Positions 13,901-25,918 of a DNA stretch of 64,000 nt are shown piece by piece. The notes under the pieces are model-generated. The model saw only the letters and a program-made list of their open reading frames with translations. It searched no databases and was not told the origin of the DNA. Positions within the stretch are counted from its first letter, which is position 1; each line of letters starts with the position of its first letter. The position numbers were made by a program, and so were the translations under genes. This stretch comes from Symbiodinium natans (lineage: Eukaryota; Sar; Dinophyceae; Suessiales; Symbiodiniaceae): positions 1-64,000 of the forward strand of contig CAJNDS010000402.1 in the NCBI GenBank assembly GCA_905221605.1. Reading direction: 5' to 3'.

Positions 13901-14233
13901 CACATGACGCGCCTCAGCTGAGATCTGAAGTAAGCCCTCTTGTTGTCGAAGTCCAAGCAGTGCGGCATGTGCTTCAGCCTTGCCGTGAAAATCCTTCCTA
14001 CGAAACTCTAACCCGTACAGCTCGGAGATGCCAGCGCAAGCCATGAGCCCACCCGGCGATCCAAGCAATCCAAGTGGCACTGGCGAGAAGGACTTGTTCA
14101 ACAGCGAGGGGGTCTGCTTGATCAACGCCTAAGCTGGCTGATCGAGTGGATCATCCGAAAGAACGATTCTACTGCCTAATCAACCTGATCAGAGGTTCTG
14201 ACATTCAAAGGCCTCCGATGTCGCTTGCAGAAC
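7902..14233 (-). CDS. HECT E3 ubiquitin ligase, HUWE1/UPL1 type: C-terminal part with complete HECT domain
   Basis: This end of the gene encodes the catalytic domain that takes ubiquitin from an E2 as a thioester and passes it to substrates. About 27 exons follow one another in phase. From 5' to 3' they include 14203-14233 (FCKRHRRPLN), 14085-14128 (KQTPSLLNKSFS), 13925-13978 (LDFDNKRAYF), 13488-13524, 12730-12751 (VQFQGEE), 12485-12510 (GIDAGGVGK), 12344-12388 (LAKEIFNPNY), 12161-12210, 11869-11956 (FHFIGRVIGKA), 11669-11713 (FTRGFYKHMLG), 10975-11043, 10702-10764, 10534-10568 (DLKPNGRN), 9778-9834 (VTNENKYEY), 9618-9658, 9516-9559 (LHEIVPPELLSLFD), 9192-9242 (KELELLISGLPDID), 9036-9079, 8859-8876, 8719-8757, 8589-8649, 8453-8524, 8344-8363, 8198-8252 and 7902-7940. 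The catalytic cysteine is in AHTCFN, encoded by 8344-8363. The protein ends HEGFGFA followed by TGA, as in plant UPL1/UPL2. The linker between 13611 and 13890 is only approximate; one phase change there is unresolved. It is the same gene as the block at 31423-33036. Confidence 0.93.
10786..10835. repeat. purine-rich simple repeat
   Basis: A run of GAGAAA and GAGTGA units lies in an intron of the HECT ligase gene, close to the acceptor side of the exon at 10702-10764. On the gene strand it is a CTTTCTC polypyrimidine stretch just upstream of the acceptor, so it may help splicing. Confidence 0.6.
11975..12075. repeat. short dispersed repeat, copy 1
   Basis: About 100 bp containing TTAGGGTACC, TTGGGGTCCTTACTATAAGG and CTATTTGGGG. 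A related copy lies in the same orientation at 12575-12690, and a weaker one at 34685-34760. All are noncoding. This copy sits in an intron of the HECT ligase gene. It may be an old MITE-like element, but no terminal inverted repeat or target duplication could be defined. Confidence 0.45.
12575..12690. repeat. short dispersed repeat, copy 2
   Basis: This shares TGGGGTCCTTA, GGGAATCC and a terminal TCGTAAA(C/G)ACCC-like segment with copy 1 about 600 bp away. It lies in the intron between the HECT ligase exons at 12485-12510 and 12730-12751. It is more diverged than copy 1. Confidence 0.45.
12835..12868. repeat. two-copy tandem repeat
   Basis: The 16-base unit TGTCCCAGGACGTGGA is repeated twice in tandem inside an intron of the HECT ligase gene. 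No function is evident. Confidence 0.7.
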
Positions 14234-16490
14234 CTGGGGCAGAAGAGTTTATGCAGTGCGTGAATTGAAAGAACACATTCTGAATGCGTGGCACGTCCCA
14301 CATATTTCCCTGTTGCAAGAGAAACCGGCGGGCACATGCGTAGGGGCGAATGTGGGTGCAAGACCACCAATCATTTCCTCTGTTCCTCTGTTCCTGTCTA
14401 CCCAGGCAAAGCGCAGAAGGGCCCGGACTGGCCGAAGCGGCTTCTCTCCACCAGGGTCACCTGCGGTGAGCGTGAGCTCCAATGTGCTGGGCAGCATCTG
14501 ATGAGTCTGCCTCAATGAGGTCTGCAAAGACCTGCTTCCCAGGACAGCTGGAGGATGAGCCACCCTGTGAACACGGGGGGCGGTTGCGACTGCGCACCAT
14601 GCGGCCATGCTCACGTCATGCTCCAGAAATCCAGCTCGCGGCCTCCTGTTCCTGAGCCTTCTGTTGCTCCTGAATGTGCTCCGAGATGCCTCAATCACCT
14701 CACTTCACCTCATCGACAATGCCGTGATAACAAGGGGCCATCCTGTCCTTCTCCTTGGATTCCAAGTCAGCTTCCTTGGAGCCGTTGTGAAGCACGAAGA
14801 ATGCCTGCACACATGATCTTAAGAACTCCGAGTTTGGAGTTCTTGTTCAGATTCTGCTACTGGCCTCGATCAACGGGAGCAACCTGCAAGGCAGTGCAAG
14901 CCAGCATTAGTGGGCTGAGGTCGCCCACCACAGCAAAAAGATGCAAAACGCCAATCGCTCTCATGATTTGTTCATGTCTCAGTGTGTCTCAGTGTGTTTA
15001 GTGTTTACAAGGAGCTTGTTCTTTCAACCCGTTGCCTCGCTTTTGCTTTGGGCTTGCCACTCCCCTCGCTTCTTAGGGTCTGTAGGGCGTTTGAGAGTCG
15101 TTTGTTTATGCTGAGGAAGCAAAATGAGCTTTCATGCTACTGAAAGCTATTGCATCCCAGCACGTCCCGCACCTGCAAAATCTGCAGCACAGTACATCGA
15201 GATCTCTCAAGCGCACAGGCTCTGAGCCTATTGAGGAGCGGCTTTGGAGGAGTGGTCTGGACGTTGGACGCCAAGGCTCCGCCTGCCAGCACCAGCGCAG
15301 ATCTTCGCCCATCCAGCCAGAACCCCCGTTCTGCAGCCAACGACCTCTCCATCCCTGAGATTGAGGCTCATGTTGGAGCCCGTTGAGCTCTCGATCCGCA
15401 GCTGCGAGGGCGCAACCTGACGAGGTGGCGTGCAGGGGCCCCCCACAAGACATTCCAGGACCAGCAGCAACCTGAAAAATCGCGTGCAACCGGGCTTGAA
15501 AGCATGGGGGCGTGACCCCCGTAGACAGGATGCGCTGCGCCGGAGTCGCAAACACCTGCTGACAGGACAGCAGGTGGTCGCACCATGTCTCGCACCCTGC
15601 GTCAGGCTCGTCGACTGCAGTGGAGGTAACCTGCCGAGCCCGTGCCTCCGTGTCATGGAGTCGGTCTAAGGTCTGATCCTCGGCATGTGGACAAGGCAGC
15701 TCCCCTGTTCAATGCTGGCGAGAATGGCATGGGGCGGCATGCGCGAGCTGCCTGAAAGGCTGGGCCACGAGCCAAGGATGTCCAAAGATCCTCCAGGCGA
15801 GCTTCCCTCAAAAAGTCCTCGATCTTCAGCTCCTGCCAGTTACCCACTTACCCTACTACCCACTGCCCCTGAAGCTGTTCTTGCCGCATCCTTCACAACA
15901 ACCCGAGCCTGTCCTGATTCGCGCTGGCCTTTGCTGCCTCCTTGAAGACCTGCCACTTGCTCAGGGAGAAAGTGGGAGAGGGAGGAGAGCAGCGAGGGAA
16001 GGACACTCGACGGAGAGACGGATGGTAAAGAGAAGCTCACAAAATCCCTGCACTTTCGCCGACCCCACCCACCCACATCTCAACCCCCGGTCTTTCACGC
16101 TTGTTCATCTCTCCCTCCTCCCAACGCCCTTGTTATACGCAGACCCTCACCCCCCCCCCCCCCGCAACCCTCAGCCAGCCTCCCTCAGCCACCCACGTTT
16201 CTCAGCAACCCCTTGCAGTACCCAGAGCCCCCCCCTCCGTAGGGCTCCAGCACACGCAAAGCACAACTCTCAGCCACCCCCACCAGCCACGCCGCAGTCT
16301 TTCCCTACACCGTTCTTTTGCGGCCCCAGCACATGCTCAGACCTTCCCCCTTCGCAGTTCACAGCCCGCCAGTGCAACCCCACATGCAGCGCCCTTAGCT
16401 CCAGCACACGCACCGACCGCTTAGAAGCCCTACCGAGCCTGCATCAGCGTAACCAAGTAGTGCCCCACAACCAACCGCCCCACACACGGC

Positions 16491-16661
16491 ATCGTGCCTC
16501 TTGCATTGTGCCCCTTGCAATTGTGCCTCTCGCATTTGTGCCTCTTTCTCTTGCAGTGCCTCTTGCAACGTGCCTATTGCAAAGTGCCTCTCGCATTGCG
16601 CCCCTTGCATAGTGCCTCGTGCATGATGCCTCTTGCATTATGCCTCTTGCGCCTCTTGCCC
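16491..16661. repeat. minisatellite, unit about 15-17 bp (GTGCCTCTTGCATT)
   Basis: About eleven imperfect copies of a GTGCCTCTTGCAT-like unit stand in tandem. The array is bracketed by a 22-bp direct repeat of the form CCGAGCCT-(G/T)-CATCAGCGTAACC at about 16434 and 16670. Both copies of the bracket have the same orientation, as if the minisatellite had been inserted into, or expanded within, a duplicated site. Confidence 0.7.
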
Positions 16662-17539
16662 CGCGAATGTCCGAGCCTTCATCAGCGTAACCCAACAACA
16701 ACCACCCGCTCCCAGCCCATCCCAAAAGTCTGGAGAGAGGGGCCTGTCATGGGGCGATGATACTATGTAGCATGGCCTGCCATGAGAAATAAAAATCACC
16801 CAAGCGAAAGATTTTGACATCGTAATGTGGTATGTGAAAACGAGGCCCCATGGCAGCAATGCCCTTCACCCTACAGCGTTCCCAAGGACTGCAGCACGCC
16901 AAGGCCCTCACCCCACAGCACCTCCGTTTGCAGACCCTTTTTTCGTTACCCTCCCCGCCGCCTCACCCTGCACTGTTCTGGGGCCGATGCGATGCAACTC
17001 ATTATTGCATTATAGGATATTATAGGTTCAGGGGTCGGCGGCACTCTTGCGGAAACCACTGCTGGAACAGGGAACTGGAGCTCGAGGACAATTCTAGCGG
17101 CAGGATGCCTCGGCGAGGGTGCGCACAAGTCGAAGCAACCGCTCCATCGTGGAGGGGTCCGTCGAGGCCGGCTCACACTTGGCGAGGTCCGCTTCGATGT
17201 TGGTCACCTAAGGGATGAGACGACTTCTGGGAGGCTCAATAATAGTGAGGCCTCGCTTGGGCCGGTGCCAGGTTGGCCAGAACTCGCATGAGGTCTGCCC
17301 GGACCATGGTGAGATGCTCCTGGCACAGCAGAGAAGTTGTCCGTTTGTGAAGCCTTACGCATGCTTACTTGGCCGACCTGTACTACAGCATGATGAACTA
17401 TGAGATGCGCACGTTGCCTGCGAAGCAGCGAGCGCCACCAGAATCTCCCCTGCCATTTGGAAGGTGTCTGCCTCGAATGAGCTGAGCACAGCAGAAGCAC
17501 TGAGCCATGCGCGGATGGCTTTGATATGCTTGACAAACT

Positions 17540-17760
17540 AGCCTCTCCGCTGGATCCATGTCCGCTGCCCGCTTGGCACAGGAAGTGGCACAATGCCAGT
17601 ACCTTTCCGACACGTCCAAGAACCCGAGAAGGCGGCTTTCCAAACTCCAACCTCCCTCGCTGCTGAGCTTCGTACACTCTCTCGGGACAGCACGGTGTGC
17701 ATGTTCCTGTTGATCACCGACCAGCCTCGGTGGCGGGGAAACATGTCACGGCATGCAGAG
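17540..17760 (-). pseudogene. remnant of the 3' end of a PPR gene
   Basis: About 200 bp here match the 3' end of the PPR gene at 38560-38790 in the same orientation. Shared landmarks on the plus strand are TGTTGATCACCGACCAGCCT, GGAAACAT and GTACCTTTCCGA. In the intact gene this DNA encodes the C-terminal tail around VGDQQEHAHGAL. Here the frame is interrupted and no PPR repeats lie beside it. It is best read as a partial copy of that gene end, or of an element ending in it. Confidence 0.6.
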
Positions 17761-20120
17761 CTGATTCAAATGCATTCTTCATCAACCAAACAAAGAAAGG
17801 GGCCCGGGATGCTGACGCTCCAAGCTCCGATCAGGAGCCTTCTTCGCCTTTCCGTCCTTTCGCTTCACGGGCGCTAAGTCTCCCAATGCTCTATGTACTT
17901 GCACTGTTACACTGTTGCACTCTTCTGCTGCTGTTAAGCGTGCATCCGGTTCTAGCATGAGTTCCCACCCTTCAAAAGTGCGATACTCCCAATGGCCATG
18001 TCTGCCGACAATTGCCGACACCCCGACTCACTTCTACAGTCGCTGTAGCTAGGACCCACTAGGATGCATGGGGCGAAGCCTTGTCCACCTCGCTGGGCAC
18101 CTCGGAAGCTGCCTGGGGAGCCTGGGGCGCTTGGCACATCATGCGAGGCCGGCTAACAACACCCGATGCATTGCCAATGACTAGCTGTTGAAACTGTTGA
18201 ATCTCTTCTCAGACTGCCTTGTGCAGTCTTCGCGTCAAGATGCCAAGAAGTGTTCAAGAGCATTCAGAAAGCTGTTGCTTGTGCCATGGCGCCTTGGGGC
18301 CTTGTGTCTGTCTGCTGCTTCCCGGAGGCCGGTGGCCAGCGCCAAGGGATTTCCAGGTCAACTACAGTAGTTAGTTTTTGCATTCCGGGTTCCACGACAC
18401 CTTGCCCATTGCAGACCCTGGCTTCTGAACTTCTGAACACTCCGGTCTGCACGCCTCCTCGGCGGGTCCTCCTGATGGTTCTGCCAGCTTCTCCTCCTTC
18501 TTCGCCTGGTCAGCGTGCCATATCTGCTAGATGGGCTGGGGTTCATCGAGAAGAACTCCACAGCCTTGACTGGTACCAGCAGCGCGTGGAGAATGGCCAG
18601 AAGCGAAGCCTGTCAGAAGCATCCGAAATTTCGGCAAGGTGGCAAATCCAAGCAATCCTGAATCCCAAGCCCTTCATCTCGACGGTAGCTCCCTGACCCA
18701 CGACCTGAATGGTTCCCCCCCCCCCCCCCCCCCCCCCCGCCACCCCGCCCACCCTCCCAAAGCATCCCGCACACTATTCAGGGATCCCTACCCTTATTCA
18801 GGACCATTAAAGGGCGCTTTGCGAGCTCCTGCACTAGGCCCAAACCTGCCCATTTCTGAGGGTTGCAAGAGGCGATGTCACTCCTACGCGTGAAGGTGAC
18901 AGACACAAGAACAGGACGAAGCGCTTCGACCATCCGAGGTTCCGGGCCGCATGCCGCGAAGAGGCCAGGAACAGCCTCCATGAGGCTTTTCGGTGTCTTC
19001 GACGCAAGACGATTTCGGCCGATCATCACTTTAAGTGACAGCTTGGCGGTACAGGTAGTTGGTGAGTTAGCGCGACTGGGCGCTGCACTTGGTTGTCAGG
19101 AGTCGCAGCAGGACATTCACCTAGGCACAGCTCTCATCGACACCATGCTCCTGCATGCATCATGTGTGTGAGAAAGGGCCGCGACCGAGTGGTGCCCGAT
19201 GAGGCTGGACAACTGCCCACCAGTGACCAGGGGCGCCTCGCCCTGCAAACTTGCTCTGATTCGGCTGAGGCATCGAGCACAAAGCGAAACCAAGCGTACC
19301 AACCGCACTGATCATTGATGTGGCTCCGGCACGGCTACACGGGCCTCCAGCCACGGCTCCTTCTGCAGGGGCTTGGCAAAGAACTCGCCACACCTCATGG
19401 CATCTGCCGGTGTTCAAACAGACAGTGACCACAATACAAGCCGTTGAGGATGACGAGAGATGATGCAAGCGTGGGGACGCGTAGCAAGACTCCGGCGCGA
19501 TCTCTACAGGGCTCCCGGCTGTGGTACACGTCTGAGCAGATAGGCCAAGATCTGAAGGACCTTACGTTACCGTTACACCCTCTTTAGTAGGAAGCTTGTC
19601 TTTAAGGACAGGACAGCTTGCCGACCGCCTTAAGCAGGATCAAGTCAGGCGAGTTCCTCTTTCGAAGACCAACTGTTCGAGCATCGAAAGAACAGCGGGC
19701 CAATCAGTTGCGAGTGGCGCCTCTCATTTCATCAATCTAATGTCAACCTCACTTCTATAAACCCCACCCCAATTGAGAAACCCCAAACCCGGAACTCAAT
19801 TATGTCAATTGAGGAACCCCGGCCCGGGGGCCGGCTTTTTTTTCTATGGGCCCTTTGGGGTAGGTCAGGGCTTGGGGGCGGCTCGGGACAGCCCGACCCC
19901 CCCCCCCCCCGCTCAATAGGGGGTCGGGGCGGAAACAAACATGAATTGAGAGGGGGGGGGAGGGGGGGGTTATTATTAGGAGGTCAACATTATTTGGGGA
20001 GTGGCTGTGAAGCAGGGATTAAAATTTCTCGGCCCACTGCCCGCTGAGCGCCCACTGCCTGCCGAAAGGGAGCAAAAAGCACAAGGGAAGCACGAGGGAA
20101 GCACACGGCACCGCAGCGGT

Positions 20121-20130
20121 ATAGTATAAG
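20121..20130 (+). repeat. target-site duplication, left copy
   Basis: ATAGTATAAG, identical to 28552-28561 in the same orientation. It lies immediately outside the left inverted repeat. Confidence 0.85.
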
Positions 20131-20195
20131 GTGGCATGGACCTTTAGGGTCTATTTGGCACGCCCCTTTGTTTACTATTTACAAAACTTCTTGAA

Positions 20196-20236
20196 AGTAG
20201 TAGTGGTAGTAGTAGTAGTAGGAGTAGTAGGAGTAG

Positions 20237-20311
<75 letters not shown>

Positions 20312-20341
20312 GAGTAGTAGTAGTAGTAGTAGTAGTAGCAG
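20196..20341 (+). repeat. GTA trinucleotide microsatellite
   Basis: A (GTA)n tract of about 145 bp with a few GGA interruptions, just inside the left inverted repeat. Open frames across it (poly-Val, poly-Thr or poly-Tyr) are artefacts of the repeat. Confidence 0.95.
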
Positions 20342-20404
20342 TAAATGTAGATCCAGCCGGCCAACAGCCAGACTTAGGCAAGCACCCTCGCTTCGTGTTT
20401 CCTG

Positions 20405-21072
20405 TGACTTGGTAGGGTCCAGAGGTTTGTCGTATGTCCCCTCCCTTCGTCCCTTCGTGTTGTAAGGGTTTTGTAAGGGCTTTGGAGGTTTGTGTGCTTC
20501 CCCTTTCTCGTTCTTATAGGTTTTGGGGGAGCATCAAAATGATTATCATATATGATGTGTTTCCGTGCTCGTATTATGAGGGCTAGTGCCTGCCCTAGAG
20601 GTTTGTCGTATGTCCCCCCGCTTCGTGTTCCTGTGATTTGGTAGGGGGCTAAAGGTTTGTCGTGTGTCCCCTCCCTTGGTCCCTTCGTGTTGTAAGGGTT
20701 TTGGGAGGGTCCTGGAGGTTTGTCGTATGTCCCCTTTGTTCGTGCTTGTAGGGTCTGGGGAGTGTGTAGATGATAATCACATATCATGTGCTTCCGTGCT
20801 CGTATTATGAGGGGCTAGTGATTGGCCTGGAGGTTTGTCAGATGACGCCCCCGCTTCGTGATCCTGTGATTTGGTAGGGGCCTAAAGGTTTGTAGTGTGT
20901 CGCCTCCCTTCATTCCTTCCTATTGTAAGGGTTCTGTGAGGGCCCTGGAGGTTTGTCGTATGTCCCCTTTCTTCTTGCTTGTAGGGTTTGGGGAGCATCT
21001 AGATGATAGAGGTTTGTCGTACGTCGTCTCCCTTCGTCCCTTCGTGTTGTAAGGGTTTTGTGAGGGCCCTGA
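20405..21072 (-). repeat. tandem array, inverted portion
   Basis: Reverse-complement copies of the unit that fills 21073-25435. The recurring box on this strand is AGGTTTGTCGTATGTCCCC, followed by CCCTTCGT and TGTAAGGGTTTTG. Orientation flips near 21073, where GGCCCTGAAGG runs into CTAGGGCAGTTACTAG. The two portions can therefore pair with each other. Confidence 0.85.
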
Positions 21073-24000
21073 AGGTCTAGGGCAGTTACTAGCGCCTCAT
21101 AGTACGAGCACGGAAGCAAATGATAATGACAATCATCTAGACGCTGCCCAAATCCTACAAGCACGAAGAAAGGGACATACGGCAAATTTGCAGGGCCCTC
21201 ACAAAACCCTTACAACAAGAAGGGACGAAGGAAGGGCACATACGACAAACCTCTAGGACCCTCACGAAACCCTTACAACACGAAGGGACGAAGGGATTGT
21301 ATCTAATTTCGTATATGGTAAAATGACATACGACAAATCTCCAGGACCCTAGCAAATGACATGAACACGAAGCAGGGAGACATAAAACAAACCTCTAGGG
21401 CAGTCACTAGCCCCTCATAATACGAGCACGGAAGCAAATCATATATGATAATCATCTAGACGCTCCCCACGCCCTACAAGCACGAAGAAAGGAGACATAC
21501 GATAAATCTTCCAGGTCCAACAAAACCCTTGCAACTCAAAGGGACGAAGGGAGGGGGCACACGACAAACCTCTTTAGGCCCCTACCACATCGCAGGAACA
21601 GAAAGCGGCGGGACATACGACAAACCTCTATGACAAACACCAGCCCCTCATAATACGAGCACGGAAGCAAATGATATATGACAGTTTTCTAGAAGATCCC
21701 CAAACCCTCTAAGAAGAAAGAAAGGTGACATACGACAAACCTTCCCCCAACAAAGCAATTTCAACACGAAGGGACGAAAGGAGGGGACATTCGACAAATC
21801 TCTGGCCCCTACCAAATCTCAGGAACACGAAGCGTGGGGACATACGACAAATCTCCAAGGGCCCTCAGAAAAATTTTATCAGCCTTACAACACGAAAGGA
21901 CGAAGGCAGGGGACATACGACAAACCTGTAGGCCCCTACTACATCACAGGAACAAGGAAGCGGGGGGGGGGGGGCATACGACAAACCCCTAGGGCAGTCA
22001 CTAGCCAGTTATATGTCAGTCGTCTAGACGCTCCCCAAACCCTACAAGTGAGAAGAAAGGGGACACACGGCAAATTTGCAGGGCTCTCACAAAAACCCTT
22101 GCAACACGAAAGGACGAAGCGAGGGAACGTATGACAAACCTCTAAGCCCCTACCAAATCACAGGACCAAGGAAACGGGGGGGACAAATGACAAACCTCTA
22201 GGACAGCCACTAGCCCCTCATAGTTTGAGCACGGAAGCAAATCATATATGACGATCATCTAGACTCTAGACGCTCCCCCAAACCCTACAAGCTCGAAGAA
22301 AGTGGATATACGACTAGCCTCCAGGGCCCTCACAAAACCCTTACCACCCATACAACGCGAAGGGACGAAGGAAGGGGACATACGACAAACCTCTAGGGCA
22401 GTCAGTAACCCCACATAGTACGAGCACGGAAGCAAATGATGTATGGTAATCATCTCGACGCTCCTCAAACTCTCCAAGCACGAAGAAAGGGGACACACGA
22501 CAAACCTTCAAGGCCCAACAAAACCCCTACAACACGAAGGGGCGAAAGGAGGGGACATACGACAAAGCTCTAAGCCCCTACCAAATCTCAGGAACAGGAA
22601 TCGGGGGGACATACGACAAACCTCTAGGGCAATCACTAGCCCCTCACAATACGAGCACGGAATCAAATTATATGTCAGTCGTCTAGACGCTCCCCAAACC
22701 CTACAAGTGAGAAGAAAGGGGACACACGGCAAATTTGCAGGGCTCTCACAAAACCCTTGCAACACGAAAGGACGAAGCGAGGGAACGTATGACAAACCTC
22801 TAAGCCCCTACCAAATCACAGGACCAAGGAAACGGGGGGGACAAATGACAAACCTCTAGGACAGCCACTAGCCCCTCATAGTTTGAGCACGGAAGCAAAT
22901 CATATATGACGATCATCTAGACTCTAGACGCTCCCCCCAAACCCTACAAGCTCGAAGAAAGTGGATATACGACTAGCCTCCAGGGCCCTCACAAAACCCT
23001 TACCACCCATACAACGCGAAGGGACGAAGGAAGGGGACATACGACAAACCTCTAGGGCAGTCACTAACCCCACATAGTACGAGCACGGAAGCAAATGATG
23101 TATGGTAATCATCTCGACACTCCTCAATTCTCCAAGCTCGAAGAAAGGGGACACACGACAAACCTTCAAGGCCCAACAAACCCCTACAACACGAAGGGGC
23201 GAAAGGAGGGGACATACGACAAAGCTCTAGGCCCCTACCAAAGCTCAGGAACAGGAATCGGGGGGACATACGACAAACCTCTAGGGCGATCACTAGCCCC
23301 TCACAATACGAGCGCGGAATCGAATTATATATATATATATATATCAGTCGTCTAGGCTCCCCAAACCCTACAAGCACGAAGAAAGGGGACACACGCAAAC
23401 ATCCCACGAAGGAACGAAGGGAGAGGAATTACGACAAACCTCTAGACCCCTACCAAATCATAGGAATACGAAGCGGGGGGGCACACGAGAAATCTTTAGG
23501 GCAATCAATACCCTCATAGCGACTGCGGAAGCAAATGATATATGATAATCATCTAGACACTCCCCAAACCCTGCAAGCACGAACAAAGGGGACATACGAA
23601 AAACCTCCAGAGCGCTCACGAAACCCTTACAACACGAAGGGACGAAGGGAGGGGACAAAAGATAAACCTCTAGGCCCTTCCAACTCACAGGAACACGAAG
23701 CAGGGGGGCATACGACAAACCTCTAGGGCAGTCAATAGCCCTCACAATACGACCACAGAAGCAAATGTCTTATGACAATCATCTAGATGCCAAGAAAGGG
23801 GACACACGACAAACCTGTAGGCCCCTACTACATCACAGGAACAAGCGGAGGGCATACGACAAACCTCTAGGGCAGTCACTAGCCCCGCACAATACGAGCC
23901 CGGAATCAAATTACATATGTCAGTCGTCTAGACGCTCCCCAAACCCTACAAGCAAGAAGAAAAGGGACATACGGCAAATTTGCCGGGCTCTCACAAAACC

Positions 24001-25435
24001 CTTGCAACACGAAAGGACGAAGCGAGGGAACGTATGACAAACCTCTAAGCCCCTACCAAATCACAGGACCAAGGAAACGGGGGGGACAAATGACAAACCT
24101 CTATGACAGTCACTAGCCCCTCATAGTTTGAGCACGGAAGCAAATCATATATGACGATCATCTAGACTCTAGACGCTCCCCCCCAAACCCTACAAGCTCG
24201 AAGAAAGTGGATATACGACTAGCCTCCAGGGCCCTCACAAAACCCTTACCACCCATACAACGCGAAGGGACGAAGGAAGGGGACATACGACAAACCTCTA
24301 GGGCAGTCACTAACCGCACATAGTACGAGCACGGAAGCAAATGATGTATGGTAGTCATCTCGACGCTCCTCAAACTCTCCAAGCACGAAGAAAGGGGACA
24401 CACGACAAGCCTTCAAGGCCCAACAAAACCCCTACAACACGAAGGGGCGAAAGGAGGGGACATACGACAAAGCTCTAGGCCCCTACCAAATCTCAGGAAC
24501 AGGAATCGGGGGGACATACGACAAACCTCTAGGGCGATCACTAGCCCCTCACAATACGAGCGCGGAATCGAATTATATATATATATATATATATCAGTCG
24601 TCTAGGCTCCCCAAACCCTACAAGCACGAAGAAAGGGGACACACGCAAACATCCCACGAAGGAACGAAGGGAGAGGAATTACGACAAACCTCTAGACCCC
24701 TACCAAATCACAGGAATACGAAGCGGGGGGGCACACGAGAAATCTTTAGGGCAATCAATACCCTCATAGCGACTGCGGAAGCAAATGATATATGATAATC
24801 ATGTAGACACTCCCTCAACCCTACAAGCACGAACAAAGGGGACATATGAAAAACCTCCAGAGCGCTCACGAAACCCTTACAATACGAAGGGACGAAGGGA
24901 GGGGACAAAAGATAAACCTCTAGGCCCCTCCCAACTCACAGGAACACGAAGCAGGGGGGCATACGACAAACCTCTAGGGCGGTCAATAGCCCTCATAATA
25001 CGACCACGGAAGCAAATGACTTATGATGACAATCATCTAGACGCCAAGAAAGGGGACATACGACAAACCTCCAAGGCCGAATGCAACCCTCACAACACGA
25101 AGGGACGAAGGGAGGGGACATATGACAAGCCTCTGGCCCCTACCAAATCTCAGGAACACGAAGCGGGGGAATATACAACAAACCTCTAGGGCAGCCACTA
25201 GCCCCTCATAGTACGAGCGCGGAAGGAATGATTTTTGACAATTATCTAGACAATCCCCAAACCCTACAAGCACGAAGAAATCGGACATGCGACAAACCTC
25301 CGGGGCCCTCACAAAACCCTTACAACACGAACGAAGAAAACAACTCATACAAACCTCTGGGCCCCTACCAAATCACAACAACACGAAGCGGGGGGACATA
25401 CGACTAACCTCTAGGGCAGTCACTAACCCCTCAAG
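21073..25435 (+). repeat. tandem array, unit about 230 bp with inner sub-repeats
   Basis: A 4.4-kb array. Each unit contains three or four copies of GACATACGACAAACCTCTAGG at about 65-75 bp spacing, a CGAGCACGGAAGCAAATGAT segment and CATCTAGACGCTCCCCAAA. Higher-order copies exist: the CTAGACTCTAGACGCTCCCC segment recurs at 22258, 22917 and 24163, spacings of about 659 and 1246 bp, with nearly identical sequence between. Short (AT)n runs occur near 23328 and 24573. It is noncoding; the open frames are repeat artefacts. Confidence 0.92.
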
Positions 25436-25775
25436 ATGGGGGGTGAAAGGGATTATGGGAGATGATGGGGAATGATGATGGGGGATGATGGGGGATGATG
25501 CGGGATGATGGGAGATGATGGGGGATGATGGGGAATGATGGGGGATGACGCGGGATGAGAGACATGATGGGGCATGATAGGGGCTGATCGGGGACGATGA
25601 TGGGGGCCTGATGGGGGATGATGGTGGATGATGGGGGGGTGAAAGGGATTATGAGAGATGACGGGGAATGATGATGGGAGATGATGGGGGATGATTGGGG
25701 GATGATGGGGCATGATGGGGGATGAGAGAAACGATGGGAGATGATGCGGGGTGATGTGGGATGGGCAATGAGCGG
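25436..25775 (+). repeat. GATGATGGG minisatellite
   Basis: About 340 bp of GGGGATGAT-type units with scattered variants (GCGGGATGA, GAGAGACGATG). One internal duplication repeats GGGGTGAAAGGGATTATG at 25440 and 25637. It links the tandem array to the palindromic satellite inside the 8.4-kb element. Confidence 0.9.
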
Positions 25776-25918
25776 GTATGTCTGAAATCCTGGAAAAGAC
25801 AAATCCCGGGGTTTGATTTTAAAGGGTTTTAATTCTTTTTCGGCATCTTAACTTTTTATGAACTCCTTACACCATCAAATCCGGTATTTGATTTTTGTTA
25901 AGGGTTTCAAGGATATTA

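Larger units (their letters stand above)
14234..20120. other. interior of the HECT ligase gene, exons not assigned
   Basis: UPL/HUWE1 proteins have several hundred poorly conserved residues between the ubiquitin-binding motifs and the HECT domain, so exons are expected here but have no motif to recognise. A candidate minus-strand exon near 15740-15845 reads KIEDFLREARLEDLWTSLAR. The stretch also holds a C-tract at 16149-16163, a CTTGCATTGTGC minisatellite, a remnant of a PPR gene end near 17.6 kb, and C- or G-tracts at 18714-18738, 19899-19911 and 19952-19970. Everything else was left unassigned. Confidence 0.4.

Noticed and set aside
20131-20415. Open frames of poly-Val, poly-Thr and poly-Tyr
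   Set aside because: They are produced by the GTA microsatellite in three phases and have no coding flank.
21073-25435. CRISPR-like regular repeats
   Set aside because: The intervening segments are themselves repeated and not unique spacers, the unit is about 230 bp, and all the genes are eukaryotic.
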